The position numbers and the translations under genes are program-made. A stretch of 64,000 nt of DNA from Aphelocoma coerulescens (lineage: Eukaryota > Chordata > Aves > Passeriformes > Corvidae), in NCBI RefSeq assembly GCF_041296385.1, contig NC_091033.1, positions 14,216,001-14,280,000 on the forward strand, given 5' to 3'. Each line of letters opens with the position of its first letter. Within the stretch, counting starts at the first letter, position 1. The notes under the pieces are model-generated. The model saw nothing but the letters and a program-made list of their open reading frames with translations. It had not been told where the DNA came from and searched no databases. Below are positions 12,260 through 25,559 of the stretch, in pieces.

Positions 12260-14040
12260 ATGTAAGAATTTAAAGTTTATACTAAAAGCTTCAATTCTAT
12301 GAAATTGTTTTTAGCCTCAGTGAGAGAAAGGGTGGAATTTGCAAGGAAGAGAAGAAAAGTAAGTGCCATAATCTTCCTGGTTCAGAGCATCATCTAGGTA
12401 CAGTGACCTTTTGCCACTTCATCACCTAAAATGCACTTTAGGATGTACACAAATAATTTATATGTCAAAATACAACATCTGAAAGCATTAATAGGCATAA
12501 ATGAAACTCTTGTTTATAAAAGTAATGTACTGTGTACCATAAAAGCAAATTGTTCTTCAGTAAAAACAAATCCATAAATTTCAGGGCAAGAACCCCTGGA
12601 AGTTACAGATTTGACAGAGGTAGACTGAAGCTAATTGTAAAACTGGAAAAGTAGAACAAATCCAGAAGGATTTTCTTTGGAAAATTAATTATTTAATTAC
12701 AAAGATGAACTTGATTCTGGAAGAGTATATTTATTTAGAAACCAAATCCTTCCCATTATCTGAAAGTCACTTTATGGCTCTTTAACAACCTGGCTCACTT
12801 AAATTTGGTACTTCTGACCCAGTGATATCCTTCTAGCAAATCCAGAGGAAAGTGTTCCACCCTTCTGATGACCATCTGGACAAAGCCTTCAATTTTCCAA
12901 TCCATTTGCATGATCTCACCCCTTCCCACACACGTTTGCCATCAGGCCAAAGAGAGCTGAACCAGAACCAGAGGAACTGTTCCCTGCATGAAGCTGCAGC
13001 ACAAGAAAAGGGAAATGATGGCTCTCTGTGTGATGGGAGCTAAGAAATCCATGTGTCACCTTTACCACATCCTTCCCATGGATTTAGGACCTGCACTGGG
13101 CGCACAGGCTTAGAGCTGGGCTTGGCTTAGAGCTGGACTTGGCTTACTGCAGGGGTGGTAGCAGAAGGTGTCACAACCAGAGGCAAAGACACAGCAGTGG
13201 CTCTGAACAAATGACCTGCACATCACTTTAGCCTGATAAAATAATAATCACACAGTAGGAGGAACACTGTGCTCTTCAGCAGATGCTTTCAGCAAAGAAG
13301 CTAAATATTAAATGTTAAGTGCTAAATACTAAAAAATAATCCCATTAGGATTGTGCTGGGTCACAGCAAACATTAACAGGTGATCAGACTGGAGCAGCAG
13401 CAAAGACAGCACTTAGACCTCAATAGTTTTTTCTCCTGCTTAAACTTTTCCCTAATAACCAGACACCACTTTCCCTTTGCTGAGTGTTTTTCAGGGGACC
13501 AAGGAGAAGGCAGGGACATGGAGGTGGCAGAAGGTCCCCAGGTGAGGAGCAGTGACCCTGTGACACACGGCCCCTCTCCAGGACATGTCCCAGTGCCAGG
13601 CACACCACACTGAGCACAACAGAAACAAGGAGGGGATCCAATGAAGGAATCAGACAAAACACAAACCAAAGAGCATTCCCACAGCTTTGGGTTGCTGAAA
13701 ATTGGATTCTCCATTCCAGCACCAATTCTTTGAACAATATTAACCCATTTTTCACCAGAAGGTAAGTTTTTCCTTTGGAAGGTACATACAGTAGCTTATG
13801 CCTCACAAGATCCTTTGTCCTTCTCTAGGAAAAGCAGAAGTACCAGACAGCTGCACATCCCCCACAATACAGATAAAATTTGCTGCTTAATTAGGCATTG
13901 ACATGTTTACTATAACCTTTACAGAAGAGTAACTTGTGCTGAGGAATCCTCTTTTTTTTTGGTGTCTGTGTAAGATACTGCCACAATCTCGTGTAAGTGG
14001 TAGAAGTAACAAGTTCCAGTGTCTTCAGAGGGTTCACAAG
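12260..14040. other. Intronic stretch with no gene; small 17-bp duplication
   Basis: I see no gene or recognised transposon here. A 17-bp unit (GGCTTAGAGCTGG...) is repeated about 2.4 times at 13107-13148. Open frames of up to about 128 residues in 13370-13810 have no recognisable content. Confidence 0.5.
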
Positions 14041-14044
14041 GAAG

Positions 14045-14310
14045 CCAGGGAGGGACTTCATCAGGAACTGTAGTGACAGACAGTGGGGAACAGCTTCAAA
14101 CTGACAGAGAGGAGGTTTCGATTAGACATATGGAAGAAATTGTTCCCTGTGAGGGTGGTGAGGCCCTGGTACAGGGTGCCCAGAGAAGCTGTGGCTGCCC
14201 TGGAAGTGTCCAAGGCCAGGTTGGACAGGGTTTGAAGTACCCTGGGACAGTGGCAGATGTCCCTGCCCGTGGCAGGGGTGGCACTGGACTCTGTGATTCT
14301 GTGATCCTAA
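14045..14310 (+). mobile_element. CR1 LINE fragment (3' region)
   Basis: The sequence follows the CR1 3' region familiar from bird genomes: GAAGAAATTGTTCCCTGTGA, then a GAGGCCCTGG...CAGGGTGCCCAGAGAAGCTG block, CCAAGGCCAGGTTGGAC, and GTGTCCCTGCCC-like text. It ends in TCTGTGATTCTGTGATCC, the CR1 octamer-like 3' terminus. It is 5'-truncated, as usual. It is antisense relative to TSHZ2 transcription. Open frames of about 139 and 69 residues over it are shadows of the repeat. Confidence 0.9.
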
Positions 14311-17300
14311 TTTACCAGAAAGCACCATCAAAATTTCACAAAACCATCAGTCACATCTGTTTTAATGGTTTAGGGGTTTGGGCAGCTTTAAAAACACATT
14401 TCAGTATCCTCCTTGTAAAAGCATTTCTGTTTATGTAAATGATTTAAATTGCTGTGGGCATTTTAAGGACAGTGGAGACCAGTTCTACAAGACAACCTTG
14501 GCTACAAGAGATGCTCGTGTTCTTCCAGCAGGGCTTTTTAGTAAGATTTCATCAGACATGAAGGGTTGTAGCTGGTTAACAGAAATAACATTAATTTAAG
14601 TGGACTTTGCATTATTTATTTTAGAAGTAAAGAGTGTCTTATATCTGTACACCCACATGCTTTAAATGCGGTCTCTAATAAGTTGCATAAATTTTGCACG
14701 TCACACTGATGTCCATGTAATAAATTGTTGAGTGACCTGTTCTCTTCCCACCAGTTCTCCCCCAGGCTTATTCTGACATTCCAAACCTCTGAGATCCTCA
14801 TGTGTAACTGTGTTACAGGGAAAAAAATAATATGAAAGAAATCCAAGCTCAGTAACTGGATGAATGCTTCCTCCCTTTCCTAGATGAGAATTTCCCCCAC
14901 CAAAATTAAACTGGCCCAGGCAGATGTAAGATGGGAAAAGTGCAGTCCTGAAGAAGTGGGAGACTCAAATTCCGCTATCCTTAAGAACTGACAAAACTCA
15001 GGAGCTTCAAAGCAATGAATGGAAGCAATTTTTGGCTTCCTAAATGGAAGTACTGGTTCAGTGCTGATTGATCTTAAGACAGGGTATGGCAAAATCACAA
15101 CATCAGTAAGGATAATGTTATTATAGGGATAATAATCACAAATACAATTCCAAATTATTTGGTTTCTTAATTTCCCTCTGTGTCTTTGTGATAGGATTCA
15201 TGGTAACCTCAGAAACCTGCTTCTCTAGGATGAGAGCTGCAATAAACAGCTGGTCCTTTATTCTTCAAAGAGGACATTTTCTTAGCTATTTCTGGAATAC
15301 TTCCACAGAGGAGCTAAAATAAACCAGGTCCAGTTAATACACCTGCAAAAACTGGGTCTAAAACCACCCCCATGCACCTTGGAGCTGTGAGCTTTCCCTG
15401 CAGACAGCACCAAGCCAGGCTCCAGTGGGGATGAATCCAGCACTGACACCAGGCCTCATCCCCTGACTAACCTGGGACTGGCACCACATTATCCATCACT
15501 CCTGGCCTGGAATTGTGGAGTGTCAATACAGCTGTTTTTCAAAAGTGTTCCTTCTGACTGTTAACTTTTCCACCAGCAGATACTATTTTCACTCAGATTT
15601 GCTCTTTTCCCATGTAAAGAAACATCTATTAATGTGTATATATATATATATATATGTTTCTTTCCAAGACTGGAAAATTTTTCTTTTGCCAAGAGAAAGG
15701 ACAGTGAATCATTGTCCAGAACAACTCTGCTAATCCATGTAAAACCCATGGCACCACCTGCACTTCTTCAGCCATACATACTCCAGTTTTCCTTGAAACA
15801 ACATCATTAGAAAACCAATCTAACAGTGCTAGAAGGTGATCTTGTTTCCTCCTTGTCTGGCTTCAGCTCAAAGATCTTTTTGTGTTTGGCAGAAGCTGTT
15901 TCTTTCTCTGAAAGATTCCAAGCAGATAATGGATAATGACCACTTCTCATTCCTCCTTCTCCAAGATGTCGAACTGCATTAAGCACCCACAGACAAATCT
16001 TAACCTGGTTCTTTGTAGGAGTGCAGAGCTACACTTTCCTCCCAGTTTGAAAATCAGCTGAAGAGAGAAACTGGCAGGTGGGGGAAAAATAGTTCCCTAC
16101 TCCATTGCATAACTCTTTATTAAAGATATTTTGGAATTTAATGGGATTAAAACCAATAGAGGACTCTGGAAAAGCAATTGAGTTCCATGGAAAGAACTCT
16201 CAAAATATGAAATTTGTCAATTTCAGAGTTTTTAAAGCTATGTTCAGAATTTCTGTACCACAGAAATAACTTCCTGTTAAGTTCCCCAAGATGGAAGGAG
16301 AACACAGGGGAAGGTTCCTGAATCTGGCACAGAGAGGACCTGGTCCTGAATGATGGATGGAAGGGACAAAGGGACATCTCTGTCACCTGGCCTGAAAGTC
16401 CTGGAATTGAGTTGTAGCTCCAAAGCCAGGTGCAGCCTGAGGGAGATTCGGATGTCCTCAGAGCAGGCTGAAGATGCTCAGCTTCCTCTTTGCTGGGAGG
16501 CCAGTTCATTATTTTGGATAATGGGGCAGTTTTTGCACCTTTTGTTGCTGTTGCTCTTTACCATCACACCCACACTCCATTTGCAGTGGCTCAGTGTGGA
16601 TCACCATCATGGTGATGAATTTTGTGTTCAAAACAATTTGGTACCTTAAAGGAGGGATTTTTCCCAATACTCCTTTGCCCTTTTTTTTACCCTAGGAATT
16701 TATTTTTCAAGTAGCTACAGCAGCTGATACCAAGGCATGAATTCCTGCCTCTTGCAGGGTAGGAGAGGGAACACCCACCACCATCCACTGCAGGAGGACA
16801 GGAGCAGCTTCTGGAAGGAAAAGAGTGGCTTCCACACTGACTGAATTCTACCACACAAAGGCAATTCCATGAAGCCATAACTATTATTTATATACGATGC
16901 TGAAATGAAGCAATTTGGGGCTTTCATTTTGTTGTACTTTAATTAGAGTTGTATTATAAAGTTTTCTATTAAATATCCAATTTCCTACTGGTTAAGAAGG
17001 CAAAATACCCCTGAGTTTCAGTGGGGCCCTTAGCAGCACAGAGAGAACAGATTATGTCCTTTGCACTTCATCCTGCACAGTTATGAGCCAAATGATCCGT
17101 GGCTGGAGCACACGTGCAGGGAGCTGCTTGTGAGTGACCCATGAACTCAAACCCAATAATAAAAGAGGAAAAAAACCAACATAGGCAAAAAGAGAGGTGA
17201 GCTGATGTGAGCTGCTGAGCTGAGAGTGCATAGGAGGGATGGAATTATCATGGAGCTTTTTCTTGAATAATTTTCCTTAAGGATAACTTTGTTTGCATTG

Positions 17301-19480
17301 GCCGTTATTGAATAAAAAGCAGCTCCAGCCATCCTTGCCATGCTCTGCATTCAGTCAGTTCCAGCCCCACCATGTTTGGAGCCAACAGTCCCAGTTCCTC
17401 ACACGAGGGCTCTGTGCCTCTCGTTAAAAATACTTGTTATTTTCCACAAACTGCTGGAACTGACAATGTCATTGTTACAACCAGCTGATGGTGTTTGGTG
17501 ATCTCCAGATTGTATTTCCAGCTAAAATGCTCCTAAAGAACGTTGTGACTGCAAAGAGCTCAACCTCCCCCTTGCCCCAGCACCCCAGCTGCTCTCCCTC
17601 ACACCAAACTCCCGTCCTGGCCTCAGCAGGTGAAGTTTGGGGCAGGTGTCAGACAGCCACACATCCCCTCACTGTCCCTGTGAGCTCCACTCAGCTCCTG
17701 GTGCAGGCACAAAGGCTGCTCTCCAATGTGAGCACAGCCTGAAAAATTCAAGGGATACAGTAGCAGCAAATATGTTTTCCTCATTAGTCATCTTAATTGC
17801 ACCAGTGTAAATCACTTTGCCGATGAAAACAGAAGTCTGAAACTTTTGTCTCCCTTTGCCTTTTTTCTGTTTTCTCTTGTCCTATTTATTGTCATGGAAA
17901 ACAGCAGAGTGGCTTTGTAAATTTATAGATTACTTCATTTAAAATCCAAGCTTCAAATTATGTTTTCCCTCTTTCATTATCCTAGGTTGCCCTAAGTACC
18001 AATATAAATTTCCTTCAATGGCATGAGCTACCAATCAGAACCACAAAAAAATATATATATCTATAGAAATTGAAATTGTAATGAGTCTTACCAGTGTATT
18101 GCTAACACTTTGGTTCATTTGATATGAACTTTGTTTTTTTAAAGTACCACATGGTAAGGCTTTGAAACTTCAGTTTGTAAAAAAAAAACTGTAACAGCCT
18201 TACAGCCTTTGAAGTCACTACTGATATAACTCTGAACAGATCCATTCAAGTTCAACTAACATCAGACAAATGTTTAGTGTATCAGAGGAAGCCACAAAAG
18301 CAAGGATTTCATCAATATTTCACAACAGCCTCAGGGAAACTGTAGATTGCAATGCTGTAGGGCAGCTAATGGAATTACACACAAGGGTTTTGTACATTTA
18401 AAATAAGCAGCTACTAAAAAAATTACCCTTCAGTTTGATAGAAACTGTATAAAACTGCAGATGGGAAACAATTAAATAGCTACCAACATTTATCCATGTC
18501 AGCCTGATAGGTCATTTAATAACAGGTATTTCTTTCCTCCTTTCTTTTTTTCCTGGTAGGGCAATAATAAAGATTAACATTTATGAAAAGTAGCATAAAA
18601 TATAGTGCAGCCAAATGAATAATTAAAGATGCTTCTGAAGAATTTGTTTGCTATTGTATGGCCGTGAAGACTGCTCTTCAGTAATGAAGTACATTTATAT
18701 TAACTACAATTATAAATAGAAAGAAGATGAGGATTATGTTTATGGACACTTGCTTGTTACCCTAAAAAAAAAAAATCTTTGGCTTGTTTCTATTGAATCC
18801 ATGGCTTATCTCATGGACAGCACATTCTCCTTGAAGAGAGTTGGGCCTGGCTTGGATCATGTGGGTGCACGTGGAGGAGGACACAGGACATGCAATAAAC
18901 CCTGAGAGATCAGTGACCAACACTTTCCCTGGAGAGGCTCTTGGGCAGAGAGGAGAATTCAGCCTGTGAAATCTCAATGTTTATTCTAAAAACAGACCCA
19001 CAGAATCATGTTCCTTTTCATTGCTATGTCCATGTGCAAAGACCTTGCAGAACCAGCCCTTCATGCAGCTGGGTTTGGGTGTTTAGGTTGGGAAATTGCT
19101 GTTTCTGTTAATAACTAATGCATAGGACAATGGGAGAGACAAATGACTTCATTACCATTTCTAAAAGGCTGCTTATTTCTTGGCCACTCCAACTCAAAAC
19201 AGACCAGCTGGGCTAAATCCAACAGAGTACCCAGTCTCACAAAGAAGGTGTTAAGACCCAGCTCAAGAAAGCTCCTAAACTTCTGTCCCTTTTGGGGTAA
19301 GAGCAGTAAGTATCACAGAAAATCCAGAGCTCCCTGAGGACTCAGCTGGTGATCCTGTGATGGTTAGAGATGAAGCCAGCAGCACTTCCCCCGTGCTTTA
19401 CTAAAGCTCAGAATTCCTGCACAGCTGAAGATGCTGCATAAAAGACAAGCTATTTGCAATAAAGTGTTGCCCAGCACCTT
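14311..19480. other. Intronic stretch with no recognised gene
   Basis: This is AT-rich, mostly unique sequence. Visible items are a (TA)n microsatellite at 15637-15655, a short palindrome ATCACCAT-C-ATGGTGAT at 16600-16616, and a TATATATA run near 18051. No open frame has recognisable domains. Confidence 0.5.
15637..15655. repeat. (TA)n microsatellite
   Basis: An uninterrupted TA dinucleotide run of about 9.5 units, preceded by GTG and followed by GTTTC. It is a simple repeat and likely polymorphic in length. Confidence 0.95.
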
Positions 19481-20400
19481 CTATCGGAGCCGATTTTAGA
19501 AAATATGAATGAGGCTTTAAAAGTGCACTACTGTAAGATTTGTCTAAAGAACAGTGGGCCTTTGGATTTTCCTTTTGGGTACACAGGGCCAGTGCAGCTC
19601 CAGTAAGATCTGCTTTAAGCCAGATTGCCAGTAATACTCATAAATCCGTGCTGGTTACTCGGAGCTGGTTAAACGCTGCAGCATCATTTCTCTCTCAACA
19701 TCTCTTTAGATAAGGTACATAAGTAGAAAGTGGGAGTATAATGAAATCCATCTTCCTCATCTTCTTGCTTTGTTTTGATCTTGCATTCCAGGCAATAAAA
19801 AACTGCAAATAATTTTGAAGTGTGAATTTTCCCTTGCCGGGATCGCGGCGTTAAAGGAAGAATACACAGATCATCAAGTGGCTGATTTCCCTCTTTATTT
19901 TCCTTTCAGGAACATCCTGCTGCACATGGCTGTCCAAATGAATACTCTGCTTTTTTGGTGACAAATATTATGGCCAGCAAACATTGACTTTTGACCATTA
20001 GGCTTGCCTGCACTTATAGCCACATCACCATCAGAGCACTAAGGCAGCATGAAGGTCATTACCCCCGACAGCATCTTCTTTCCACCAACTTCTCAAAGAT
20101 GTAAGCAATAAGCACTTGCAAGAGATTGATATGATACTTTGTGAGTAATTTGGATGAACTATAACACTAACCCAGTAAAGTATTATAATTTTAAATGTGT
20201 CCAGAAAATAATTGAAATTCTGGTTTAGCTTCATCATAATGCACAGCGCTGGGTATATTTAACAGCTGACTAGTTTAGCATGAATATTGCTTTACAAATG
20301 AGGTCATATTGTTTTTAAGAAACAATATTGCTATCAAACATGTTTAGGAGGAAAAGCAAGAGATTATGAGTACACTTTTAACCTTTCTGTCTCTTTCTAT
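19480..20400. promoter_or_regulatory. Candidate conserved non-coding block
   Basis: This is a long non-repetitive tract with little simple sequence. It contains CCGGGATCGCGGCG (around 19838) in an otherwise CpG-poor setting. It also contains AT-rich motif clusters and, near its end, an inverted pair of SOX-type sites (20306-20328). No coding frame of note is present. It resembles developmental enhancer sequence; conservation was not tested. Confidence 0.33.
20306..20328. promoter_or_regulatory. Hairpin with paired SOX-type motifs
   Basis: ATATTGTTT (20306-20314) and AAACAATAT (20320-20328) are perfect 9-bp inverted arms around the 5-base spacer TTAAG. Each arm contains the SOX core ATTGTT/AACAAT, so this could bind a SOX dimer or simply be a chance hairpin in AT-rich DNA. 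Confidence 0.5.
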
Positions 20401-20479
20401 ATCTGTTTACTATGGTGATTTAGGTGCTCAGTGTTGTTTGAAGGCAAACATAGAAGGTTCTGGCATTTAAAGAGATCCA

Positions 20480-23400
20480 GTAATGAGCAACTGGCAGTCA
20501 GATTCTTTCTTATTATTACTCTGTCACAAAATCTCTGTTCTACATCACTCCATCTTTGCAACACCAGCTAGAGATGAGAAAGGTCAAAACATCTCCTTCA
20601 GACGTGCAGTCACAACACCCACAGCCGGAATCCAGCCCATGCTGTGGGAGAGAACAGAGCCACAGGTAACAGAGTTTCACTGGAGCAAAGCTTTTCCAGG
20701 GGCAGAGTGGGACCACCACCGACTTTGTGCTCCTTTGCAGAAGGAGGAATACCTAAACAAGCCACCCAAAAGAGCATTTAACACAAAATATGCACAATTT
20801 CCATTCACCTCTAAAATATTTGGATATTTCTCTGCCAGGAAAGGGGCACACAGAGGGTCTGATCCTGCTTTTCCTGGCTTGTTGCAGCCAACAGTGCCAA
20901 GGCTGCAGCAACTGTGAGAAGAATCAGCCTGTGATCCTTTGAAATCCCTTTCAAAATGGAAAAACTTTAAGGTCTTCCTGAAATATTCTATCTGAGAGGC
21001 ACAGTCTCAGGTGGTTCTGGGAGCACGAACTTGCAACCAGTTTTGCCTGGAGTTTGGAGGAATCATCTAACACTTCCTTAATTAACAATGTAAACACACT
21101 GCATGGTTATTATTACCTCTGTTATTTCATTATTGATTGATTATTTGCTTTTTTGTTATTTACTGCCTCCAAAACCAGCACTGCCCTGCCAAAATCTTTT
21201 ACCAACATGGAATAAAATTCTTCATTTCCACCAAATCTCCCTGTTTTGGTACACTCCAGCACTTTCCTCTCTCTTTCCACACAGTCTGGGATGCTGCCCC
21301 ACAGTTTCCTTGCAGATATAAAAACCTTTTCATGGTAAGAATTCTAATAATTATCAGTAGTAAAATTAGTCCTGTTGGCTCCATTCTGCAAAGAAACTTG
21401 GGCAAAACAAATCAATCCATGTCAAAAGAAAAAACTTCCAACTGATATGGAAAATCAATCCAGTGTCCAAGTATCTATCAAGATTCATAAAACAACGGGA
21501 AATTTCAAGGGGAAAAAAAAAAAAGAAAAATGATTGAAACCCAAATATTAGGCTGTGTTCTTTTAAATTGGGTCTCAAATGATCCAAGGAAGGGTTGAGA
21601 GCCAGGGCCAGTGCACAGATCATTTACAGATCATAATCACCCCAGTCTCAGTCTGCATTCCTGCCCTGTCCTAAGTGATATCTGACATTTATCACACGGG
21701 ACAGAGCATGGAAAAAGAGGCAGCAACAACAGGAGGCTGCAGCTGCATGGGCTCAGCTTTTCCTGAATCTCAGCATGAAATAACAACTCTGAGTTATGGG
21801 CAAAAACTCCAATAATCCGAGAGGTCATTACTGACAGAAACAACTTCTTCAGCACAGGTACCATGATGTCACCTCTGCTGAAGAGGGGGACCTCAGTGGG
21901 TACACAAAAGCCATTTATTATATCCAGCAGAACTGGATCTGAGGCCTGCAGGAGTTCACAGAACACTCCAGTGATCAAAAATCCAGGCTCTGAAGTTCTG
22001 AAAGAGCTGAAAGGATGGATTAACTACAACCCAACTCTCTACTACCCAACTCTACAACAGAATAAAAAACTTTATGCAAAACTTCATGAACTTCCTCCCT
22101 TTTTTTTTTCTGGGGCTTCACTCAAACTGGGAAGGAAAAGCAACAGAGGGCATCTGACCTCTACCAAATACTCAGAATACTGACTTTAAAAGATGAATTG
22201 CTGCTGCAGGCAAGTCCAAAAATTTATTAAAAGCCATTTAAAAAGGGGCTATTTAAAAAATGTTTACAGAATTAAAACACATTTATTACTTTTCTAGTAA
22301 TCCCAAGGGGAAGTGCAGAATTTTCAAGTGATTAAATCCACACGAAAAGCAAAATTCTCCATTTTTGTTTTAATTTCTCCTTCCTCCATTTCACTGCTTC
22401 CAGGCATCAACATTCAACTGGGACACAATCCCTGGAGCTCTGCACTTGGGCAGAGGAGCAAATGGACCTGGGGTGTTAATTAGGGCATCACTTTATGTCT
22501 GTGTGGCATCATTTATTTCCTGGGAAGGGCCCATGCCAGGTCAGGATCAACACTTTGAGCAGCCAATCCATCAGGTGGGAGCAGGTGGCAGGGGAGGTGT
22601 AAGGAATGGCTGGAAAAGGAGGAAAAACTGAAATGGATGGAAGTGGGAAAATAATAAGAAAGTGATCAGTGAAAGTACAAGCACCAGGAAATAAATCAAT
22701 CAAAGCAGTGCAGAGCAGAGCTTGCTCTGAGAGAGTTCCCTTCAACGTGAGCAGGGCTTTAACCTCTACAGCAGCACGTGAATCTGAAAGGTTTTCCCTC
22801 AAAATTCTCCTGGAAATCAGGAGGATGAGCAGAGCAGGATTATTGTCAGGGCATTTGGAGAGAATCAGAGAGAAAGCCCAGTCTCCTTTCTGAGAGATGC
22901 AGGGAGAGGTTGGGACAAGGAAGCATTACAGGAATTCTGGACATTGCATTTCCATCCATGATCCAACTGTGTTTATTCTGTGCGAATGTGGCACAGGATC
23001 TGCACTCAGATTTTGACCAGACCCCTGGAGCAATAATTGAAATAAGAAATAGAGTGGGAAGTGCACAGTGTTATAATAAAAGACACACACACTAACTTGA
23101 CTTCCTGAACAGAAACTCGCCCAGTAATTTTACTGAGGCTTATTGGATTCAAACCAGGAAAATCCGTTTGCTACCGAGAATCTGATTATTCATGACAAAA
23201 AATCTCGTGCACCTTATCTAGCACAGGTTTTGTACTGAGTGCTGATAATGTGAAAGCAAAACTTGTAATTGATGCTGTTTTTATCAGTGGGAGCTGTGGA
23301 AGTGGAGTTCTGCACAGCTTTTTGACAACACACGAGGATACTCTGGCTGTGGACACCAAGACCTACTTGATTTGCTAAGTAGAGAAAGTCTCTTAGGATT

Positions 23401-24295
23401 TTATGGGTAAAGTTGATTTGGAGCTATAAAATTGAAGCATTTATTACAGACCAGAGGCCAACAACACTTCATTACAGACTGTCTAAACACTTTCAGTTTA
23501 TCCACTAGCTTCAAATCCAAACAATACTTCCCTTTCAAAGCATTTGTGCCTGATTTTCTTTCTCTTTCTACCAGCAATAACACCTTAAAAATGCATTTTT
23601 AATGTGTTTATCAATCTCTGCTAAAATTTAAATGAAGGCAAAGCCTGCCACAGATTGAGCCAATACCTGCACAAGGTTTGTCTTGAACAGCTCCCAGTTC
23701 TCCTTGTCTACATGGGCTAATTGCTGTACCTATCCACCAATGCACAGCTGGAATTTGACCAGTCTGTATCTGAATTTTGAACTTTTGGAATTTTATTGTA
23801 TTTTATTTTAATTGTACTGCCAGTTCACTGCTCCTTCTGTGCAGTCAGTTCCCTCACACTGACTGCAAATGGGTTGCACAAACAAAGGGAGAAAAACATG
23901 TTTAAAGGAAGAGGTTTCAGAAAGACTGAAACTGCTTTTAATCCATTATTTAAGAATTCACCATGTTTTAGTCTCTGCCCCTTTCAAACAAGTCTTTAAA
24001 CACTCAGTGAGAGGAAAAGCAGCCAATAGTGTCAGGGGCAGCTTGTTTCCACCAACTCTTGTGGTCTATGGAGCTCCATGCACTGAGGAGAGAAGCCTGA
24101 CTCTGAAGGGTTTCACTTCTAATAACTTTTCAGATGTTAATGAAATATTAACGTTTCCATATTCAATAAGCTGAATTTCTTACTGGTTTAACTCTTCTGA
24201 AGCAAAAGGATTTAGAGAGAGGAAGAATTGGCTCACTGTTTTATTTTTCTTGGCTCTCTTTCATTCCTAGTGCTGTTTTTGTCTGATGGGCACCT
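20480..24295. other. Intronic stretch with no recognised gene
   Basis: Open frames up to 144 residues (20483-20917) show no recognisable domains and have no supporting splice or promoter context. I identified no transposon. Short A/T runs occur (for example 21510-21530). Confidence 0.45.
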
Positions 24296-24298
24296 ACA

Positions 24299-24372
24299 GA
24301 TCACAGGATCAGAGAAACATTGAGGCTGGAAAAGACACCCATGGACATTGAGCCCAACCATTAATTCCAGCA
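24299..24372 (-). mobile_element. CR1 LINE 3'-end fragment, minus strand
   Basis: Read on the + strand it begins ATCACAGGATCAGAGAAAC and continues with GAGGCTGGAAAAGAC and GAGCCCAACCATTAATTCCAGCA. This is the reverse complement of a CR1 3' terminus. Only about 75 bases remain. It is the only CR1 copy here in the same orientation as TSHZ2. Confidence 0.75.
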
Positions 24373-25189
24373 AAGATTTTTTTGAGGCATTAATTCCATT
24401 TTATGGAAAGCCAAATGTTGCCAGTACTTTGGAAATGAAACAGTGAATTCCCACTTCACCTCCTCAGTTATCATGAATCTAAAAAAAAAGGATAAGACGA
24501 TTTCCCATATTATTTCCCAATTTGTTCATCCTCATGTAGCTAAGGGACAATCTCTCATATGAAATTCATCTTCCTCCCAACACAATTCAGTCTCCTCCAC
24601 CAGTATCAACTGCCCCAAGGTGGTTTCACCACTGCCTTTTCTTTCTTCCTCTATGAGCAGCCTCATTTTTTGCCTTTTCTCCTTGACACTGGTGTAACAT
24701 GCTGGTGTTGGAGGAAGTGGACAATTAAAGGTCAAAAATTCAAGTGTTTTTCTGTTCCACCCTGCATAAACCCATTGCTGTCAGGGAGGCAATCATGTCT
24801 GCAAATGCACTTTACGGGGCTGAAATCTGTTTCTCAACTTAAACCATGTAACATTTAAATATCAAAAACTTTGTTTTCTAATGAGCGAAGTATTGAGGGG
24901 GGAGAAATGAATTATATGCTTGATGTATACTGAAGGCTGGGAAAATTAAGGCCATTTCCCATGGTGAGAATGCAGTGATTTCAGTTTGAGAGAATAAATT
25001 AAACCTTTGGGAGAATTTGTCTTCCATTAAATTGAACAGCTAAACAGGCACAGAAGATTTTAATGTCACCACCAGCAAACCCCAAAGGTTGTGAAAGGAA
25101 AAAGAAACAGTGTTTTCTTGTTTGGAAGTTCTCTGTCTCTCTACCTAAGAAAAGATGCAAACTGTAAATGTATGTTGAGACACAAAGAC

Positions 25190-25555
25190 TCTTAAAGATC
25201 ATAATTCCATTCCTATACCATATGCTATTAATGTCTGTCAACACTGTTTAGCCAGCAACTGCTGACAGAACCATATTTGCTATCTAAATACATCATAAAT
25301 AAATCAGTAATGAACTGCTTTAGTAAACCTTCTGCACTGATTGGAAATACAGATCGAGTAAACAAACTCTGGGGATAGCATTTTGCAGCTCCAAGTACAT
25401 ACAAGTGTTTAATGTCAGTGACAAAGTCACTCACACCTCTCTCTCTGCAAGGCACGAGGCGGGGAAAGAAAATCCTAAGGATGGCAAAAGTGTTTAATCA
25501 ATTGTAGCAAATGTACCTGTCAGCATTCATCATATTACCTCTGCCAGGGTTTTTT
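25190..25555. promoter_or_regulatory. Candidate conserved non-coding element
   Basis: Unique sequence with motif-dense text such as CTGACAGAACC, GTTTAATCAATTG, ACCTGTCAGCATTCATCA and GTCAGTGACAAAGTCACTCAC. CTGACAG/CTGTCAG cores suggest MEIS/TGIF-type sites. No repeats or coding frames are evident. Enhancer function is inference. Confidence 0.3.
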
Positions 25556-25559
25556 TTAC

